A DNA stretch of 56,393 nt from contig QXCR01000199.1 of assembly GCA_004380135.1 (NCBI GenBank), forward strand, positions 1-56,393. The letters are read 5' to 3'. Below, one piece after another: positions 1-12,902 of the stretch. How positions within the stretch are numbered: the stretch's first letter is position 1; every line of letters starts with the position of its first letter. The stretch comes from Stemphylium vesicarium (taxonomy: Eukaryota > Ascomycota > Dothideomycetes > Pleosporales > Pleosporaceae). A model generated the notes under the pieces. That model was not told where the DNA came from. It saw nothing but the letters and a program-made list of their open reading frames with translations, and made no database searches. Position numbers and translations under genes: made by a program.

Positions 1-52
1 TGCTACTGCTGCACCGAAACCTGGTGGTAAGAAGAAAAGACTAGGTCAGTGA
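1..52 (+). CDS. 3' end of a gene running in from the left edge
   Basis: Starting at base 2, one plus-strand frame reads 16 codons and stops at TGA 50-52. The tail is Ala/Pro/Gly then Lys-rich and ends in KKKRLGQ. The following bases look like an AT-rich 3' untranslated region. Too little is visible to assign a family, and the open frame is short enough to be chance, so this is only a probable gene end. Confidence 0.35.
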   Translation, partial: ATAAPKPGGKKKRLGQ

Positions 53-1622
53 TGTGATTCTATGGTAGGGATATGGGCATGCGGGTGTTTTTTTATCATG
101 TTCGTGCATGATATTTGGTGTGATGACTGCTATGATCTCATTGATGATTGTAAATACTCATGAGTGTACATACAGTCTCATTGAAATAGAAATGAAAACT
201 TTTTATCATCGTTGTTCGTGGTCGACGACCCGTAGTCCTTCTAGCTCACCTCGTTCGTTGACAGTTTTTCCCGACAGGAATAACTACACTCACACACCAC
301 ACACCTCGCAACCTCACACCTTCGCCTCATCGGACCCTGTTTTTCTCCACTGCCGCCGCCTCGTAGCGCAGGCAGGTAGGTAGCTGAGCTGAGAAGCAAA
401 TGTGGCTTTTTTTCGCTTTCGCCCAACCCCCCGTTCTACGCGGCAGCTAAACAAAGGACCCAAACGCAAACGCAACCCCCAAACCAAAGCCAGCCAGCCA
501 GCGCATGTCTGCAAGCGAGCAAGCGAGCAAGTGCAAGCCAACAGCCGACCGTCCGCGTCCGCGTCCGCCGCCAGTAGCCCCCACCAAACAAGCCCAAGCC
601 CAAACACCGTTTTCTACGCACACCGCCGCAGAACGAGATAGCGAGTCAGGAGCGTGCATGCGCCACACACGTAAAACGCCGTCCCCGTTCGCTATATTGC
701 TGCTAACTGCTGATCCAAATATCTTGTCAACATCAACAAGCACGCCAGGAAAACAGGCACTGCTGTGCCGCGAACCCGCATGTAGGAAACTTCCTTTCTC
801 GCACGTGGGCTTGGCCTGGCTTTCAGGTAATTGCATTGCATTGACTTGAGTTGAGCAGCCCCATGCCAGTCAAAGCATGAGATGATGGAGGGGGGCTAGA
901 CTGGACGGGGGACTGGATGGGGGACTGGATGGGGGACTGGACTACCGAACGCTGCACGTGCAAAGCCTCGCGGGCAGCCCTTGCTTGCTTGCATGAATTT
1001 CGCGGGCCTCACCCTCGCGGCATGCATGCATGCAGTGTGACAGGAGAAAAGACACAGAGAGGCGAAGAAAAAAACGAGCAAAGAACGCAATCAAAAGCTC
1101 TAGGTCGCGCGGATGTCATGATTGCGAAAACCCGCAAAAAGTGGGGGGGTTTTAGCACCAAATTGCTGGCAAAAGTTGGTAGGACGGTTTAGATGCTTAC
1201 ATTTCCCTCTCTACTCTCTTCTAGACCGCCTTGGCTTTTTTTTTCGCTCGAAGGATTCTTCGTGCATGATAAAAAAGTTAAGAAGGGGTAGGTAGGAGCC
1301 ATGGGACGGTAGGATTTTGATTGAGCTGGTGCCGCGCTGCGCGGGGACGCGACGCGCAACTTTCTCCTGCAGATCCCCCTGAGGTCTTGCGACGTTGGAG
1401 CGCCAAGAGCCATGCCAATGCTGGCGCGAATTGCTCTCTGGCCGAGATGTGCGATCAGGCGAGATTGCGTTTGGACGTTGAGCCTCAGCGTCGAGATTGT
1501 AGGATTTGCAGTCATTAGTTTCGGTGACTAGTTCGCGAGCATGCAAAGTTCATTGGTGATGGTGGCTTGCGATTACGGGTAGCACTATGTGGATCCGCGT
1601 CCTTTGCAACAGCCTAGGCAGT
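53..1622. other. Intergenic, no gene seen
   Basis: About 1.6 kb between the left-edge gene and the 3' end of the minus-strand gene at 1623. Open frames here are short, overlap on both strands and have C/A-rich low-complexity translations. The only structure I see is the 12-nt tandem repeat near 900. Confidence 0.6.
900..943. repeat. 12-nt tandem repeat, about 3.7 copies
   Basis: The unit ACTGGATGGGGG occurs as one variant copy (C for T), two exact copies and a partial copy. Short minisatellite in noncoding sequence. Confidence 0.8.
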
Positions 1623-3939
1623 TCAAGTCTTCGAAGGATCCACCAAGTCTAGTTCAGTATCCTCGTTGTCCAAGGTGCCGCGCGATGTGGATGTAGACGC
1701 TTTCAAAGAATTTTTGAAGAATTTGTTCACTCGGAGTTGAGTGTCTTCCTCCTCGTTCCCGAAAACATTGTGAACCTTCTTCCCGCCTATTCGCAGGGCA
1801 TGCTCTAGTCGTGCGTGGGTACGCTCTGCAGAATCCTTGGTTTCTAGGATGGTGATATCAACCACCGCGCCGGCTTCGACGATAGAGTTACCTAGCAACT
1901 TGATCTGTCGGGCAAGGGCATCGATTTCTTTGTTAAAGACTTTGACTTCTGAAGAAGCTGGGGCTGGGGCTTGCATGGGGGATGAGCCGGTTTGCGATGG
2001 TGTTGGAACCGGTAGCGGCTGGTATGGGACGGTCAAGAGTCCTGGCCCAATGGCAATATCGAGAAGAGCCAAGCGGGCGGCGAGATGACCATAGTCAGTA
2101 TGTTTGTTGACTCGGAAATTTGGCGATGTAGCAAGATGTTCCATCAAAAGGTTATGTGTCTTGCAGTCTGCAAGCGGCGTGTTGACTGGTATGGGATGAA
2201 CAAGGAATGAAAGAGCCAGATGGCGCTTTAGGTACGCAGTCAAAGGAGAGTTTGCCGGGAGGGCACAGATCAGGTTTCTTTGCAGTATGGGATGCGTAAT
2301 TCTGGCAAGCATCTGAGGCATGACTTCGCTGAGCTGTTGAGATGTTAGAAATTGCATATCTTCTTGTGGCGAAGGGCTTCGTACGCCAGAGGTCAGCTGA
2401 AGGTTGTCGGCGAAATTGCAAATGACGGCTTCAATCGCGTCTTGTAAAGCGAGTAACATGTCGGCGTCTGCAGTGACACGATCGTCCAGGCATGCGTGGC
2501 ACAATAGGTACAATGCATGACTTCTAGCGATCGTATGTAGCCTGCAAAGTGTCAGTCACTCAGGCTTCCTGCATGTATAGAGCTCACTGACCATGGCGCT
2601 GATGATGCAAGTAGTCTAGCAATCGATCTTAATGATGGGGGGAGGGACGCTTTGGTTTCTGACCGTGGAACTGACACGGGCATGAGTTCGGTACGGGCCT
2701 CGAGGTGTATCCCGTTGGCGCCTATCGACTTGAACAGTGCATCCAGTCTTTCGGAGTCGAGTAGACTGTTAAGATGATCATGGTTCGCCTGGTGGATGTT
2801 AAAGGGTGGTCTGGGTGAATGCAGATGGGAACCCACTTCTAAGATTTCGAGGTACTTGCAATTAAGCGCCTCATTCTGGTTACAGGAGACTAGAGAATAC
2901 TAAGTGGAGAACAAATGAAACGTTGCAACTTGCTCACATTGATCGATCATCCAGGAAGCCAGTTCTTTGGGTAGTTCCTGCATGCGGAAGATGTGCTGTG
3001 CAAAACCGGTCATGAAAGCTTGATCTCTAGTATTTGGTTCTTTGAAGTTGGAAGTCCATCTATGCCGAGGGAGACAGTTGATAGGAAACTTGTTCCGCAC
3101 GGGGATGGTGTCTGTGGTTTCTTCAAAGAAATGGAAAGTCGGTTCCATCTGCGTAGCGTTCGTTCTCTGCATGGCTTGGAAGAGTCGATGTGCTTTCTCA
3201 GGGTCGTCCCCGTCCTGCACGACCTGTCCCAGTGTCTCTTCATCCATGTCCGTTCTTTTGGTCACAGGCTCCTCTTCCGCCTCCTCCAGCGCAGCCTTGT
3301 GCTCTTGAATCCTGCGCTCGGTTTCCAAGTTCTGCCGGGCTGTCTGCACCAGGGATTCGAATTTGCGCTTGTCATCTTTGAGCTTCTTTGTAGGCTTGCG
3401 CAGTCCGTCGTCGTCATGGTCGACCATGCGCTTCGATCGGGTCGTAATCGTGGTGGTGGTTGTAGTTGGGGCTGGGTCGGCTTTTGGAATCTGTATACCC
3501 CAGTTAAGTTCTGGCAGCGATTCGTTGTCGGAATCCGAATTCAGCACCACTTCCTCCCCATTGGAAGTTGTGCGCCTGCTCACTCCAGAGTTTGCTGACG
3601 TCTGAGAGGGATTGAAGGGCGGCGCGTCGACGCTTGCAGCTCTCACGGTGTAAGGCGCATCTGACGCGAGGGAGAGGTTTGACGAGGAGAGCGGGGTATC
3701 GGCAGCATTTGGGGTAATGCGAGATGCAGGCCCAGAAGTGCTCGGGGTGTTTGACCGTGGAGTTGGCGTGTTGCTTGCATCTAGGTAGCGACTAGGTTAG
3801 CCTGTAGCGGGAGGTCAAGTTATATTGCAGAGTATGTACTTCTTTGTGGGAGGTTAGTACGTGATTCTTGACTATTTGTACTATTCCTTGGTGCTGGCGA
3901 AAAAAAGTCGCGGATGCTTTTCTTCTGGGGTTTCATCAT
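1623..3939 (-). CDS. Conserved-looking protein of unknown function with PIP-box-like N-terminus (719 aa)
   Basis: I do not recognise the family. Four exons on the minus strand: 3939-3840, 3780-2938, 2889-2592 and 2541-1623, joined in one frame by GTACAT, GTGAGC and GTCAGT donors and three AG acceptors. The start is the first of two adjacent ATG codons. Residues 5-15 read QKKSIRDFFSP, resembling a PCNA-interacting (PIP) box but with Lys where the canonical Gln should be. Residues about 15-170 are Ser/Thr/Pro-rich and disordered, with an acidic patch (NSDSDNESLPEL) and a basic stretch. A Lys/Glu-rich probable coiled coil follows, then a mostly helical C-terminal half. A nuclear replication or repair role is inference from the PIP-like motif alone. 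The exon 1 donor could instead be the nearby GTACTA. Confidence 0.75.
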
Positions 3940-5522
3940 GGGTAGCTATAGAGGGGTACGCGGATGTTGGTGGGCGGGGGTTGTGCAAGCTGCGCCTTCA
4001 CGCGTCTTTCGGGCCAGATGCCAGATGCGCGGGAATAACCATGAAAAGTCCAGGCACGCTGTCACGTGATCAGCCCACATTCCAGGTCCCGCTTCAGTGC
4101 TCAGTGCTCAGTGCTACATCCAAGACCGGAAAGCTGGGCGCAATCCACCGAGATGCAGCAGGATGGGCTAGATTCATTTGCCGTTGACGACATGCATCGG
4201 ATTGCGCCTCCGCCGGACATCCGTCCCTGAGGCCTTCTCTGTCACACTGGACGGCATCGCTGGAAGCTGCTCGTAATCCATACCACGGTATATGGCAACA
4301 CACTTGTCGTCCGGATCCGAGTTGAGCCGCCCCGGCTGGGTGATGACACTGTTTCGATGGTTTCGCATTGGGTCTGAGTCTGCTCCCGCGTCGTGTTGGA
4401 GTGTGTCAGGATGGCATATTGCGAGACCTCGCCATATTAGGCGGCATGGATGCGCCCCAAGGAGCTTCATTTATTCCAGCTGCCAGCTGTCTGGAGGCCA
4501 CTGCACTCTACACGTAGGGCTGCCATGGCCTTCGTACGATGGTAGTACAAAAACTTGACAGAGGATCTCCCGGCTAGCATGCAGCTTCTAGCGGAGTCGA
4601 GGGACAAATAAAGGGCGAAAATGACGCTTCATCCTGGCGGGCTCCGTTAGGACTGGCTGCTTAGAAGGGACGCTGCTGACTGAGGCCCCCCGGAAGTGCA
4701 TCATGACTGTGATTAGTTGGCGTCGCCTGTCTCTGCATCTCTGCACCGACTAGAGCAATTGACGCTCCAGCTGCGTGTTGCTTCAGGACCAAGAAAAGGA
4801 TGAGCAGCCGGCTTTCTCTCTTCATGTAGAGAACTGGTCCTGGGCCACGCGTCGCCAACGCGATGGACTGAAATAAATCTCCTGTACTCGTGCGTCTCTC
4901 GATCAGATCGCAGAGCGGACCCTCGGAGACAGTGTTGGCCTAGCCTCGCGTCCAGGTTAAGGCCGTAGTGTCCGGCCGAGGGAGTATGAGGCGTGTGCCT
5001 CCCGCGCCGATGCTTCTGTAAGCACATCAGCAAAGCAACTAAAGCCCAGCAACGCATCAGCGTCAGGGTCTCTGAGAAGCAACTCACGCCTCTCCGCTGT
5101 TTCCCCTCTTGCTTCTGCCCGCTGCTTGCTGTTGCTGCACCTCCATGGGCCTGCCCTCTGACGCCATTGTACCGACTAACCCCCATCGCGGCGCCGTCGC
5201 ATAATCGCACCCTCGCTCCGCCCAGACAGAACGACGGTTTGGTGTTCGTAACCGCTGTTTCTCGTCCGGCATCTTTTAATATCCGACTTCACCACCGCCC
5301 GTCTGCCCTCGCCCTCGCCCTCCGCGACAACAACAACAAAACCCTCGCCAGCACCCAACCAGCACCTAATCCCGCCCTCCCTACCGCCACATGCACTGAA
5401 CCCGCCGCGACGCTGCCACCCCCCCGACCGCACTCGAATTGGCCTGCATCGCCGCGTAGAGCCTTTCCGGCTCAGGCCGTCGCCTCCCTTCCCGCTCCGC
5501 AGCATCCCCGACGACAAGCACC
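3940..5522. other. Intergenic, divergent promoter region
   Basis: Separates the minus-strand gene at 1623-3939 from the plus-strand flippase, so it should hold both promoters. From about 5100 to 5520 the plus strand is C/T-rich, as expected of a fungal 5' leader just before the flippase ATG. A heptamer CAGTGCT is repeated three times in tandem at 4095-4115. No coding sequence seen. Confidence 0.6.
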
Positions 5523-8500
5523 ATGACGCTGCAACCCTACATGGAGCCCGACGAGACCGAGGTGTCGCATCCCCAGAAGCGCATACGTTGTGAGTACATT
5601 TTTTTTAATACCTATTTTGCTTACTACCCCCCGTGCAGTGAGTGATGGGTTGGGCATGCGCTGACAGGACATGCAGGGGCAACTCATCGCGCGACAGGCA
5701 CCAAAGCGGCCAACAAGCGAAACTCGCTCAAGGAACGTCTGCACCGGCGCATAGGCTCAGGAGGAGAGAAGCGAGACTCGCTCGGCAAAGAAGGCGGACT
5801 GCCAGGCGACCAGTCGCCCGAGAGTTCAGATGCGGGCGCCGAAGAGCAGGACACCGGCCGGAGGGTCTACTTCAACGTGCCCCTGCCCCAAACAGAGCGC
5901 GACGACGAAGGCCACCCCCTCGCACAGTACGCCCGCAACAAGATAAGAACCGCCAAATACACGCCCCTTAGTTTCATACCCAAGAACCTGTGGTTCCAAT
6001 TCCACAACATCGCCAATGTCTACTTCTTGTTCATCATTATCCTAGGTGTACGTCCCCTCCCGGACCTTCCGGCCAAGCTATGCGACTAATGCGAATTGCC
6101 AGATCTTCTCTATTTTCGGTGCCTCTAATCCAGCATTGAACGCAGTGCCCCTCATCGTCATTCTCGTCGTGACAGCCATCAAGGACGGAATAGAGGATTG
6201 GCGGAGAACGGTCCTCGACAACGAACTAAACAACGCCCCCGTCCACCGACTAATCGACTTCAACAACGTGAACACAGCCGAGGACTCGGTATCGCTATGG
6301 CGGAGGATCAAAAAAGCGACGAGCAAGAGCATCGTGACGACATGGCGGCTGATGAAGAATCTCAAGAGCAAACAGGGCGCAAAGGGCAAAGAAGGCAGCG
6401 ACATGGCCGATGACACACGACGTTCGTTCGAGACGCGTCGAGCCTCGGTCGCATCGCACAACAGGGAATCGTACTTTGGAAACGAGGGCGACATTCAGAT
6501 GACACCCGTCCCTTCGCCGCTTCCCGGTCAGTCTCCGGCCCAATCCCCACCTCTGACGGCGGGTCCTGGAGACGGAGACAAGATTCGCGGAGTCGACGCC
6601 AAACCAGCCGTGAAGCAAAAGTTCTGGGGAAACGTCCTGAACCCCTACAAGTCGGCCCCGGAAAAGGCCCGTTTCAAGAAGGACGCTTGGAAGAGCGTTC
6701 AGGTTGGCGATTTCGTGCGTCTATACAACGATGAGGAAATCCCCGCCGATGTAATCGTCCTTTCCACCTCCTCCGACGACGGCGCCTGCTACGTCGAAAC
6801 CAAGAACTTGGACGGCGAGACGAACCTGAAGGTGCGCAATGCTCTGCACTGCACGCGCGACGTACGACACGCCCGACACTGCGAACGTGCCGAGTTCGTC
6901 ATCGAAAGTGAAGGTCCCCACTCCAACCTCTACTCATACAGTGCAGCCATCAGATGGCAACAGCACAACGCAAAGGATGCCGAAGCGCCCCCGTACGAGA
7001 TGGTCGAGCCCATCTCCATCAACAACCTGGTCCTCCGTGGATGTCAACTGCGAAACACTGAGTGGATATTGGGCATTGTCGTCTTCACTGGCGAAGAGAC
7101 CAAGATCATGATCAACTCCGGTATCACACCCAGCAAGCGAGCCCGCATCTCCAAGGAGCTTAACTGGAACGTTGTGTACAACTTCTTCATCCTGGCCGCC
7201 ATGTGTCTTGTCTCTGGAATTGTGCTTGGAGTTACCTGGGCCCGCGACGATACCTCGCACTCCTTTTTCGAATACGGCTCTTACGGAGGTGCTCCCGCCA
7301 CAGATGGTGTTATCGCCTTCTGGGCTGGTGTCATTCTCTTCCAGAATTTGGTCCCCATTTCTCTCTACATCACACTGGAAATTATCCGCACACTGCAAGC
7401 TCTCTTTATCTACAGCGACATCAACATGTATTACGAGAAGCTCGACTACCCTTGTACACCAAAGTCGTGGAACATCTCCGACGACGTTGGCCAGATCGAA
7501 TACATCTTCTCGGATAAGACGGGAACTCTCACGCAAAACGTCATGGAGTTCAAAAAGGCGACCATTAACGGTGTTCCCTATGGAGAAGCATACACGGAAG
7601 CTCAAGCAGGCATGCAGCGAAGACAAGGCATCAACGTTGAGGTTGAAGGCGCCAAGGCTCGTGAACAAATCGCAAAGGATCGTGCACGCATGATCGAGGG
7701 CATCCGGAAGATGCACGACAACCCCTACTTATGGGATGACGATCTGACTTTCGTTGCTCCGGACTATATCGACGACCTCCGCGGTGAATCTGGAATGGAA
7801 CAGAAGAGAGCCAATGAAGAGTTCATGGTTGCTTTGGCCCTCTGCCACACCGTCGTCACTGAACGCACTCCCGGCGACCCCCCAAAGATCGAATTCAAGG
7901 CACAATCTCCGGACGAGGCTGCTCTCGTTGCTACCGCCCGTGATGTTGGATTCACTTTCGTGGGCCGCGAAGAAGATCGTCTCATCGTCAACATTCTAGG
8001 ACAGGAGCGCAAGTACCAGGTTCTCAACACACTCGAATTCAATTCCAGCAGGAAGCGAATGAGTGCAATCATCCGGATGCCCGACAACAGAATCATCTTG
8101 TTCTGCAAGGGAGCCGACAGTATGATCTACTCAAGGCTGATCCCCAACGAACAACGCCAGCTCCGCGCCGCTACCGGAGAACATCTGGAGATGTTTGCAA
8201 GGGAGGGACTTCGAACATTGTGCATTGCTCACAGGGAAATCTCCGAAGAGGAGTACGAAGAGTGGAACAGGGATTACGACATTGCTGCCAACGCTATCCA
8301 GGGACGTGAGGACAAGTTGGAGGAAGTGTCTGATCGTATCGAAAACCACCTTTGGCTTATTGGAGGAACCGCTATCGAAGATCGACTTCAGGACGGCGTG
8401 CCAGAGTCGATTTCTCTCCTTGGTCAAGCTGGTATCAAGCTTTGGGTCCTGACCGGTGACAAGGTGGAGACCGCCATCAACATTGGCTTCTCTTGCAACC

Positions 8501-10499
8501 TGCTCGACAACGACATGGATCTCATCATTCTCAAGGTTACCGATGATAACATTGCATCCGTCGAAGCCCAGCTTGACGAGAAGCTGAAAATCTTTGGCCT
8601 AGAGGGATCGGAGGAAGAGCTGGCCGCCGCCCAAAACGACCACGAGCCACCCCCACCTACACATGCCATTATCATCGATGGAGATACCCTCAAGTTGGCG
8701 TTGGACGAATCCATAAAGAGGAAGTTCCTCTTGCTCTGCAGGAAATGTCGATCTGTTCTGTGCTGCAGAGTCAGCCCCAGCCAAAAGGCAGCCGTCGTCA
8801 ACATGGTCAAGACTGGACTTGACTGCCTGACCTTGGCCATTGGAGACGGTGCTAACGATGTTGCTATGATTCAAGAGGCACACGTTGGTGTTGGTATTGC
8901 TGGTGTAGAGGGCCGAGCAGCCGTCATGTCTTCAGATTACGCCATTGGTCAATTCCGCTTCTTGACTCGCCTTGTGCTCGTTCACGGTAGATGGTCATAC
9001 CGCAGGCTTGCGGAGACCATTGCCAACTTCTTCTACAAGGTACGTCCCATTACCTAACGCATAATACTAGTGCTAACAACCAGTAGAACATCATTTGGAC
9101 GTTTGCGCTCTTCTGGTACCAAATCTATACCAACTTCGACAGCCAGTATATCTTCGACTACACTTATATCATCTTCTTCAACTTGGCGTTTACGTCACTC
9201 CCCGTTATTGTCATGGGTGTTCTGGACCAGGATGTCGATGACAAAGTGTCGCTGGCTGTTCCGCAGCTGTATCGTCGTGGTATTGAACGGAAAGAGTGGT
9301 CGCAACCAAAGTTCTGGTAAGTGAGATGCTCCCAAAATCCAAAGGCGCATTCCTAACGTTCCCACAGGGCTTACATGATCGATGGTATCTACCAATCCGC
9401 TGTCGCTTTCTTCTTCCTGTACGAAATCTTTGCACCCGCCACGTTCGCTACATCAAATGGACTGGATATCGCCGAGTACCGTCGCATGGGTATCTACGCT
9501 GCCACCACAGCCGTCTGTGCCGCCAACATCTACGTTCTGTACAATACCTACCGATGGGACTGGTTGATGGTTCTTATCGTTGTTGTCAGTACCATTTTCG
9601 TCTGGATGTGGACCGGAATCTACACCTCCTTCACCTCCAGTGGACAGTTCTACAAGGCCGGATCCGAAGTCTACGGCAATCTCAATTTCTGGGCATACGT
9701 TCTGTGTGCTACGGTAGCTTGTTTGCTACCCCGCTTCATCTTCAAGGTTGCGCAGAAATTCTACTTCCCTCTGGATGCGGATATCATTCGGGAGCAAGTC
9801 AAGCAAGGCAAATTCGACTACCTGAACAATACTACCTCCTACATTCCTCCCCCACCAGAGAAGGTGAACACTGAGTCAGACTCGGGCACACCAGAGGCCG
9901 ATGCTGCCAAATACAAGGTCGCGAATGCCGACGCTGCCGATGAAGATGTACGGCCGATCTACCCACCGTCGGTCGCTCCTACAGCCACGACGCACAACCC
10001 GAGAAGTCAAAACGGCAGTAACAGCACCGACTATACCTTCCGTCGTTCTATGGAGGGCCTCCCGCCCGCACCTACCGCAGAAACAGCTCCTCCACTCAAC
10101 ACCCGCATGTCGACTGACAACTACCGTGTACGGCCTAGCTTCGATCGTGCGCGCATGTCAATGGATCGTGTGCGCCCCAGTTTCGAGCAAAGTAACGACT
10201 TCACTTCAGCAGCTATGCTGACGCGTCTGGAGTCATCGCACAGCCGGAACAGCTTCCAGGGCCATCGATGTAGCTACCAAGCTTCGGCCACGGGCGGCGG
10301 CTCCCAACAAAACAACACACAACCGGCAGTCATGAGCCGGTTACGCAACGCAATCAGGAGAGCAACAATAACACGCGAGGAAGCGCCTGAGCATCTCCGA
10401 CAAGATCATGGCGCTGAGGATGTACCCGACGTACCGGCGATACCCAAATCACCACCAAGAAGTCCGAGAAGTACAAAAAGTCCACCACCTCCTAGGTAG
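5523..10499 (+). CDS. dnfA: Phospholipid-transporting P4-ATPase, Dnf1/Dnf2 (DnfA) type (1578 aa)
   Basis: Aminophospholipid flippase moving lipid from the outer to the cytosolic leaflet, expected in plasma membrane and late secretory or endocytic membranes with a Cdc50-family partner. Five exons: 5523-5589, 5677-6047, 6103-9039, 9087-9316 and 9368-10499. The P4 N-domain RRVYFNVPLP lies before the first membrane pair. LDGETNLK (actuator-region signature), PISLYITLEIIRT in TM4, the phosphorylation motif DKTGTLT (Asp617) and GDGANDVAMIQ (about residue 1060) are all present, so the enzyme looks active. Length matches yeast Dnf1 (about 1570 aa). A Ser/Arg-rich insert at about residues 230-300 and a long Ser/Pro-rich tail after the last membrane span are typical of Dnf1/2 rather than Drs2 or Neo1. 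Isolated, with no functional neighbours. Confidence 0.95.
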
Positions 10500-10953
10500 T
10501 ACCTGCGGTGATTTGACATGAATTGCAATTGGGGGGGAAAGAGAGAGAGCAAAAAAACGGGGGACGATGAATTATGTTGCATTAGCGAAGTTTTGCACGT
10601 CCTGTTTTTTTTGGTTCCTCTTTCTACCTTTCTCCTTTCACGAGCCTCTTTTACGACTCCCACACTTTTTTGTAAATAACTCATCATCATATTTTCTCTC
10701 TCCTTGTTTTTTCAACCCTTTTCCAGTCTATCATTACTACTACTCCTACTACTACCATTACCAGTACCGTTTTATTCCCTCTTGCTGCTTTGCTGTTACT
10801 ACCGCTACTAGCACTACTTACTACCTACTACTCACTACCACTTCCTATTCAACATTATGGCGTTTTTTTTCTCGTTTTTCTTTTGAAATGGGTTATCTTT
10901 TTCCTTGTTTGCGCAGTTTTACGTACCGTCGTTGTTGTTGGATTTTCCCCCTT

Positions 10954-10971
10954 TATATATATATATATATA
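10954..10971. repeat. (TA)n microsatellite
   Basis: Nine TA units in the region downstream of the flippase gene. Confidence 0.85.
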
Positions 10972-11147
10972 CATACATCAAGAAAGACGGAGAAAGAAGA
11001 AGAAGACAGAAGAGCGAAGAAAAGACTGGAGTGGGTTTCTTGGTTGGCTCGAGCCGGCTGGCTGGCTGGCTGGTGGCCTCAACGATGAGAATGGTGTGAT
11101 GAAAGTTTTATTAGGGAACACCAACCTGCTGTTGATAGTTTTGTAGA

Positions 11148-11191
11148 TTTTTTTTTTGGAGGGGGGGGGGGGGGGGGGGTTTTTTTTTTTT
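11148..11191. repeat. Adjacent homopolymer runs T-G-T
   Basis: A T run, a long G run of about 19 bases (starting near 11161) and a T run of about 12 bases lie side by side. Run lengths are prone to sequencing and assembly error. On DNA the G run could form a quadruplex. Confidence 0.8.
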
Positions 11192-12902
11192 GTGTTTATT
11201 CTTAATGATGTGTGTGTATATGGCTGCTGGTCTTTTCACCCTCCCTTGCCCTGATTTGTGATTTGTGATGTGTGCTGTGATTGTGTGATGTTCTGGCATG
11301 TCATGTAGAGGAGTCGCGTCGCTGGGTCCCCTGAACTCACCACTAGCGCGCGCTACTCCACGAACTATTGAGGCGTGCGCTTGAGTTTGAAATGAGATGA
11401 GTGCAAGGCTACTGATGATGACTGCGATCCCATGGGAGTGACTCTTAGTCATCGGGGGAAGGCTTGTACCATGGTTTGCGATCAGGCTGCCCTTTTTTGG
11501 CGTCTCCATCTCCACCACCCGACTTTCATCTGTTCTGGTTTCGCACAAGCCGGATGACTATCGCTGGAGCGTTGGTCTGGAAATTGATTGCGGAGGTTTT
11601 CTTTGATGTATTTTTCAACACTCGACTCTCCTATTCGCTGATGGCTCATCTCAACTTTTCCTTTCGCTTTTCTCGCTCCACAGTGGGGGAGATGCGTACA
11701 AAAGCTTCATGGTAAAAACTACCGTCTCAGCGATTGTCATTTAGCTTGCGCAAAACTAGATATGCGTGCAAAGGTACATCTGGGGGGATGAGTCATCCGA
11801 GCTAGGCTTTTAAATGTTTCGTTCGAGTCGCACAAACGTGCGGGATTCATGTTCGCGTGTGTTGGATGACTCCGAAGACCAGCCAACGAGTGTTCATTGC
11901 GCCTCGAGCTAGTGGTGGCTGCGATCTCCGAGAGTAGGAGCCGTAGCGTCGTTTGGGTATCTGCTGCTCGCACAACGCCTCTTCAGTATACCGTCACACA
12001 TAGGCAGCAGCTTCTCCGTGGCGTGCTGCATGGTTTCCCAAGCCCGCAGTTGCGAACCAACGAAGAAAACCGCATTGCAACATTCTTTTCCTACATCGAT
12101 ATACCCACTCTGTTGCCTAATCTTTAGAAATACTTGGTAGGATATTTGCATTATTACTTACCTGATGAAAACAAACAATTTCAGTCAAGTTAAGTTTCCC
12201 AAGCCCCCCGCCTTCCAAGTTTCTTCCTGGTGCTCGCGGCCAGTCCCGTGCTGGGCATTTGTCTGGGTCTATCTAAGTAGTTCTCTTGTTGCGATTCCAA
12301 TCCTCGCTGTCAAGTCCTCAACGGACCTTCCAGTGCTATACGCGCGAACAAAAGGATATCGGGTAGCTAGCGGCTTCTGGGACCAAGACGCTAGCGAATT
12401 CCCGGTTCAGGGTTTTTCGCACACACGCCCGCAGTCGTCATGTTTTGGTGACTGGCTCTTTCCCGCATAGACTCATTGGATCAAAAGTCATCAACGAATG
12501 CACCACGTCCGTGACATGGGTAACGAAAGACGCTTGGAACACTCAGTCAATTGTTCTTGTATTGCAACGGTTGTACTATGCGCGCCATGAGTATTGAGGA
12601 TTTTGTTATGCTTGATGCTGGTTGGTTAGCTAACTATCTAGGCAGTACTACCAGAGTTCTGCGTGGGTACCAGAGTCACGATTTACGGCGAGTGCCTGAA
12701 TGAGAGGGACACGTTGAATCATTGTGAGGAAGGATAAGAAGACACGGGATGCTACTGTTGTAGTACTCTGACACTGCAGAAGGTACACACGGCCCTGACT
12801 GCACTTTTACTCACTACCATTCAGTCTTCCACTCCAACAACAACACTCGACATATTCTTTCGCACTGCCTTACCAAAAACTCGGTCGCTCATATCTTATA
12901 AT

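Larger units (their letters stand above)
10500..12902. other. Intergenic and 3' UTR-like, low-complexity
   Basis: The first 700 bases after the flippase stop are T/C-rich with simple repeats, consistent with a 3' UTR. The remainder has only short overlapping open frames on both strands. No gene supported. Confidence 0.6.

Noticed and set aside
4976..4981. CCGAGG upstream of the flippase as a fatty-acid regulatory site
   Set aside because: Single copy with no pathway link; the hexamer is expected about once per 2 kb over both strands.
6934..7716. 260-codon open frame antisense to the flippase
   Set aside because: Mirror of a strongly biased coding sequence; the plus strand carries P4-ATPase motifs throughout.
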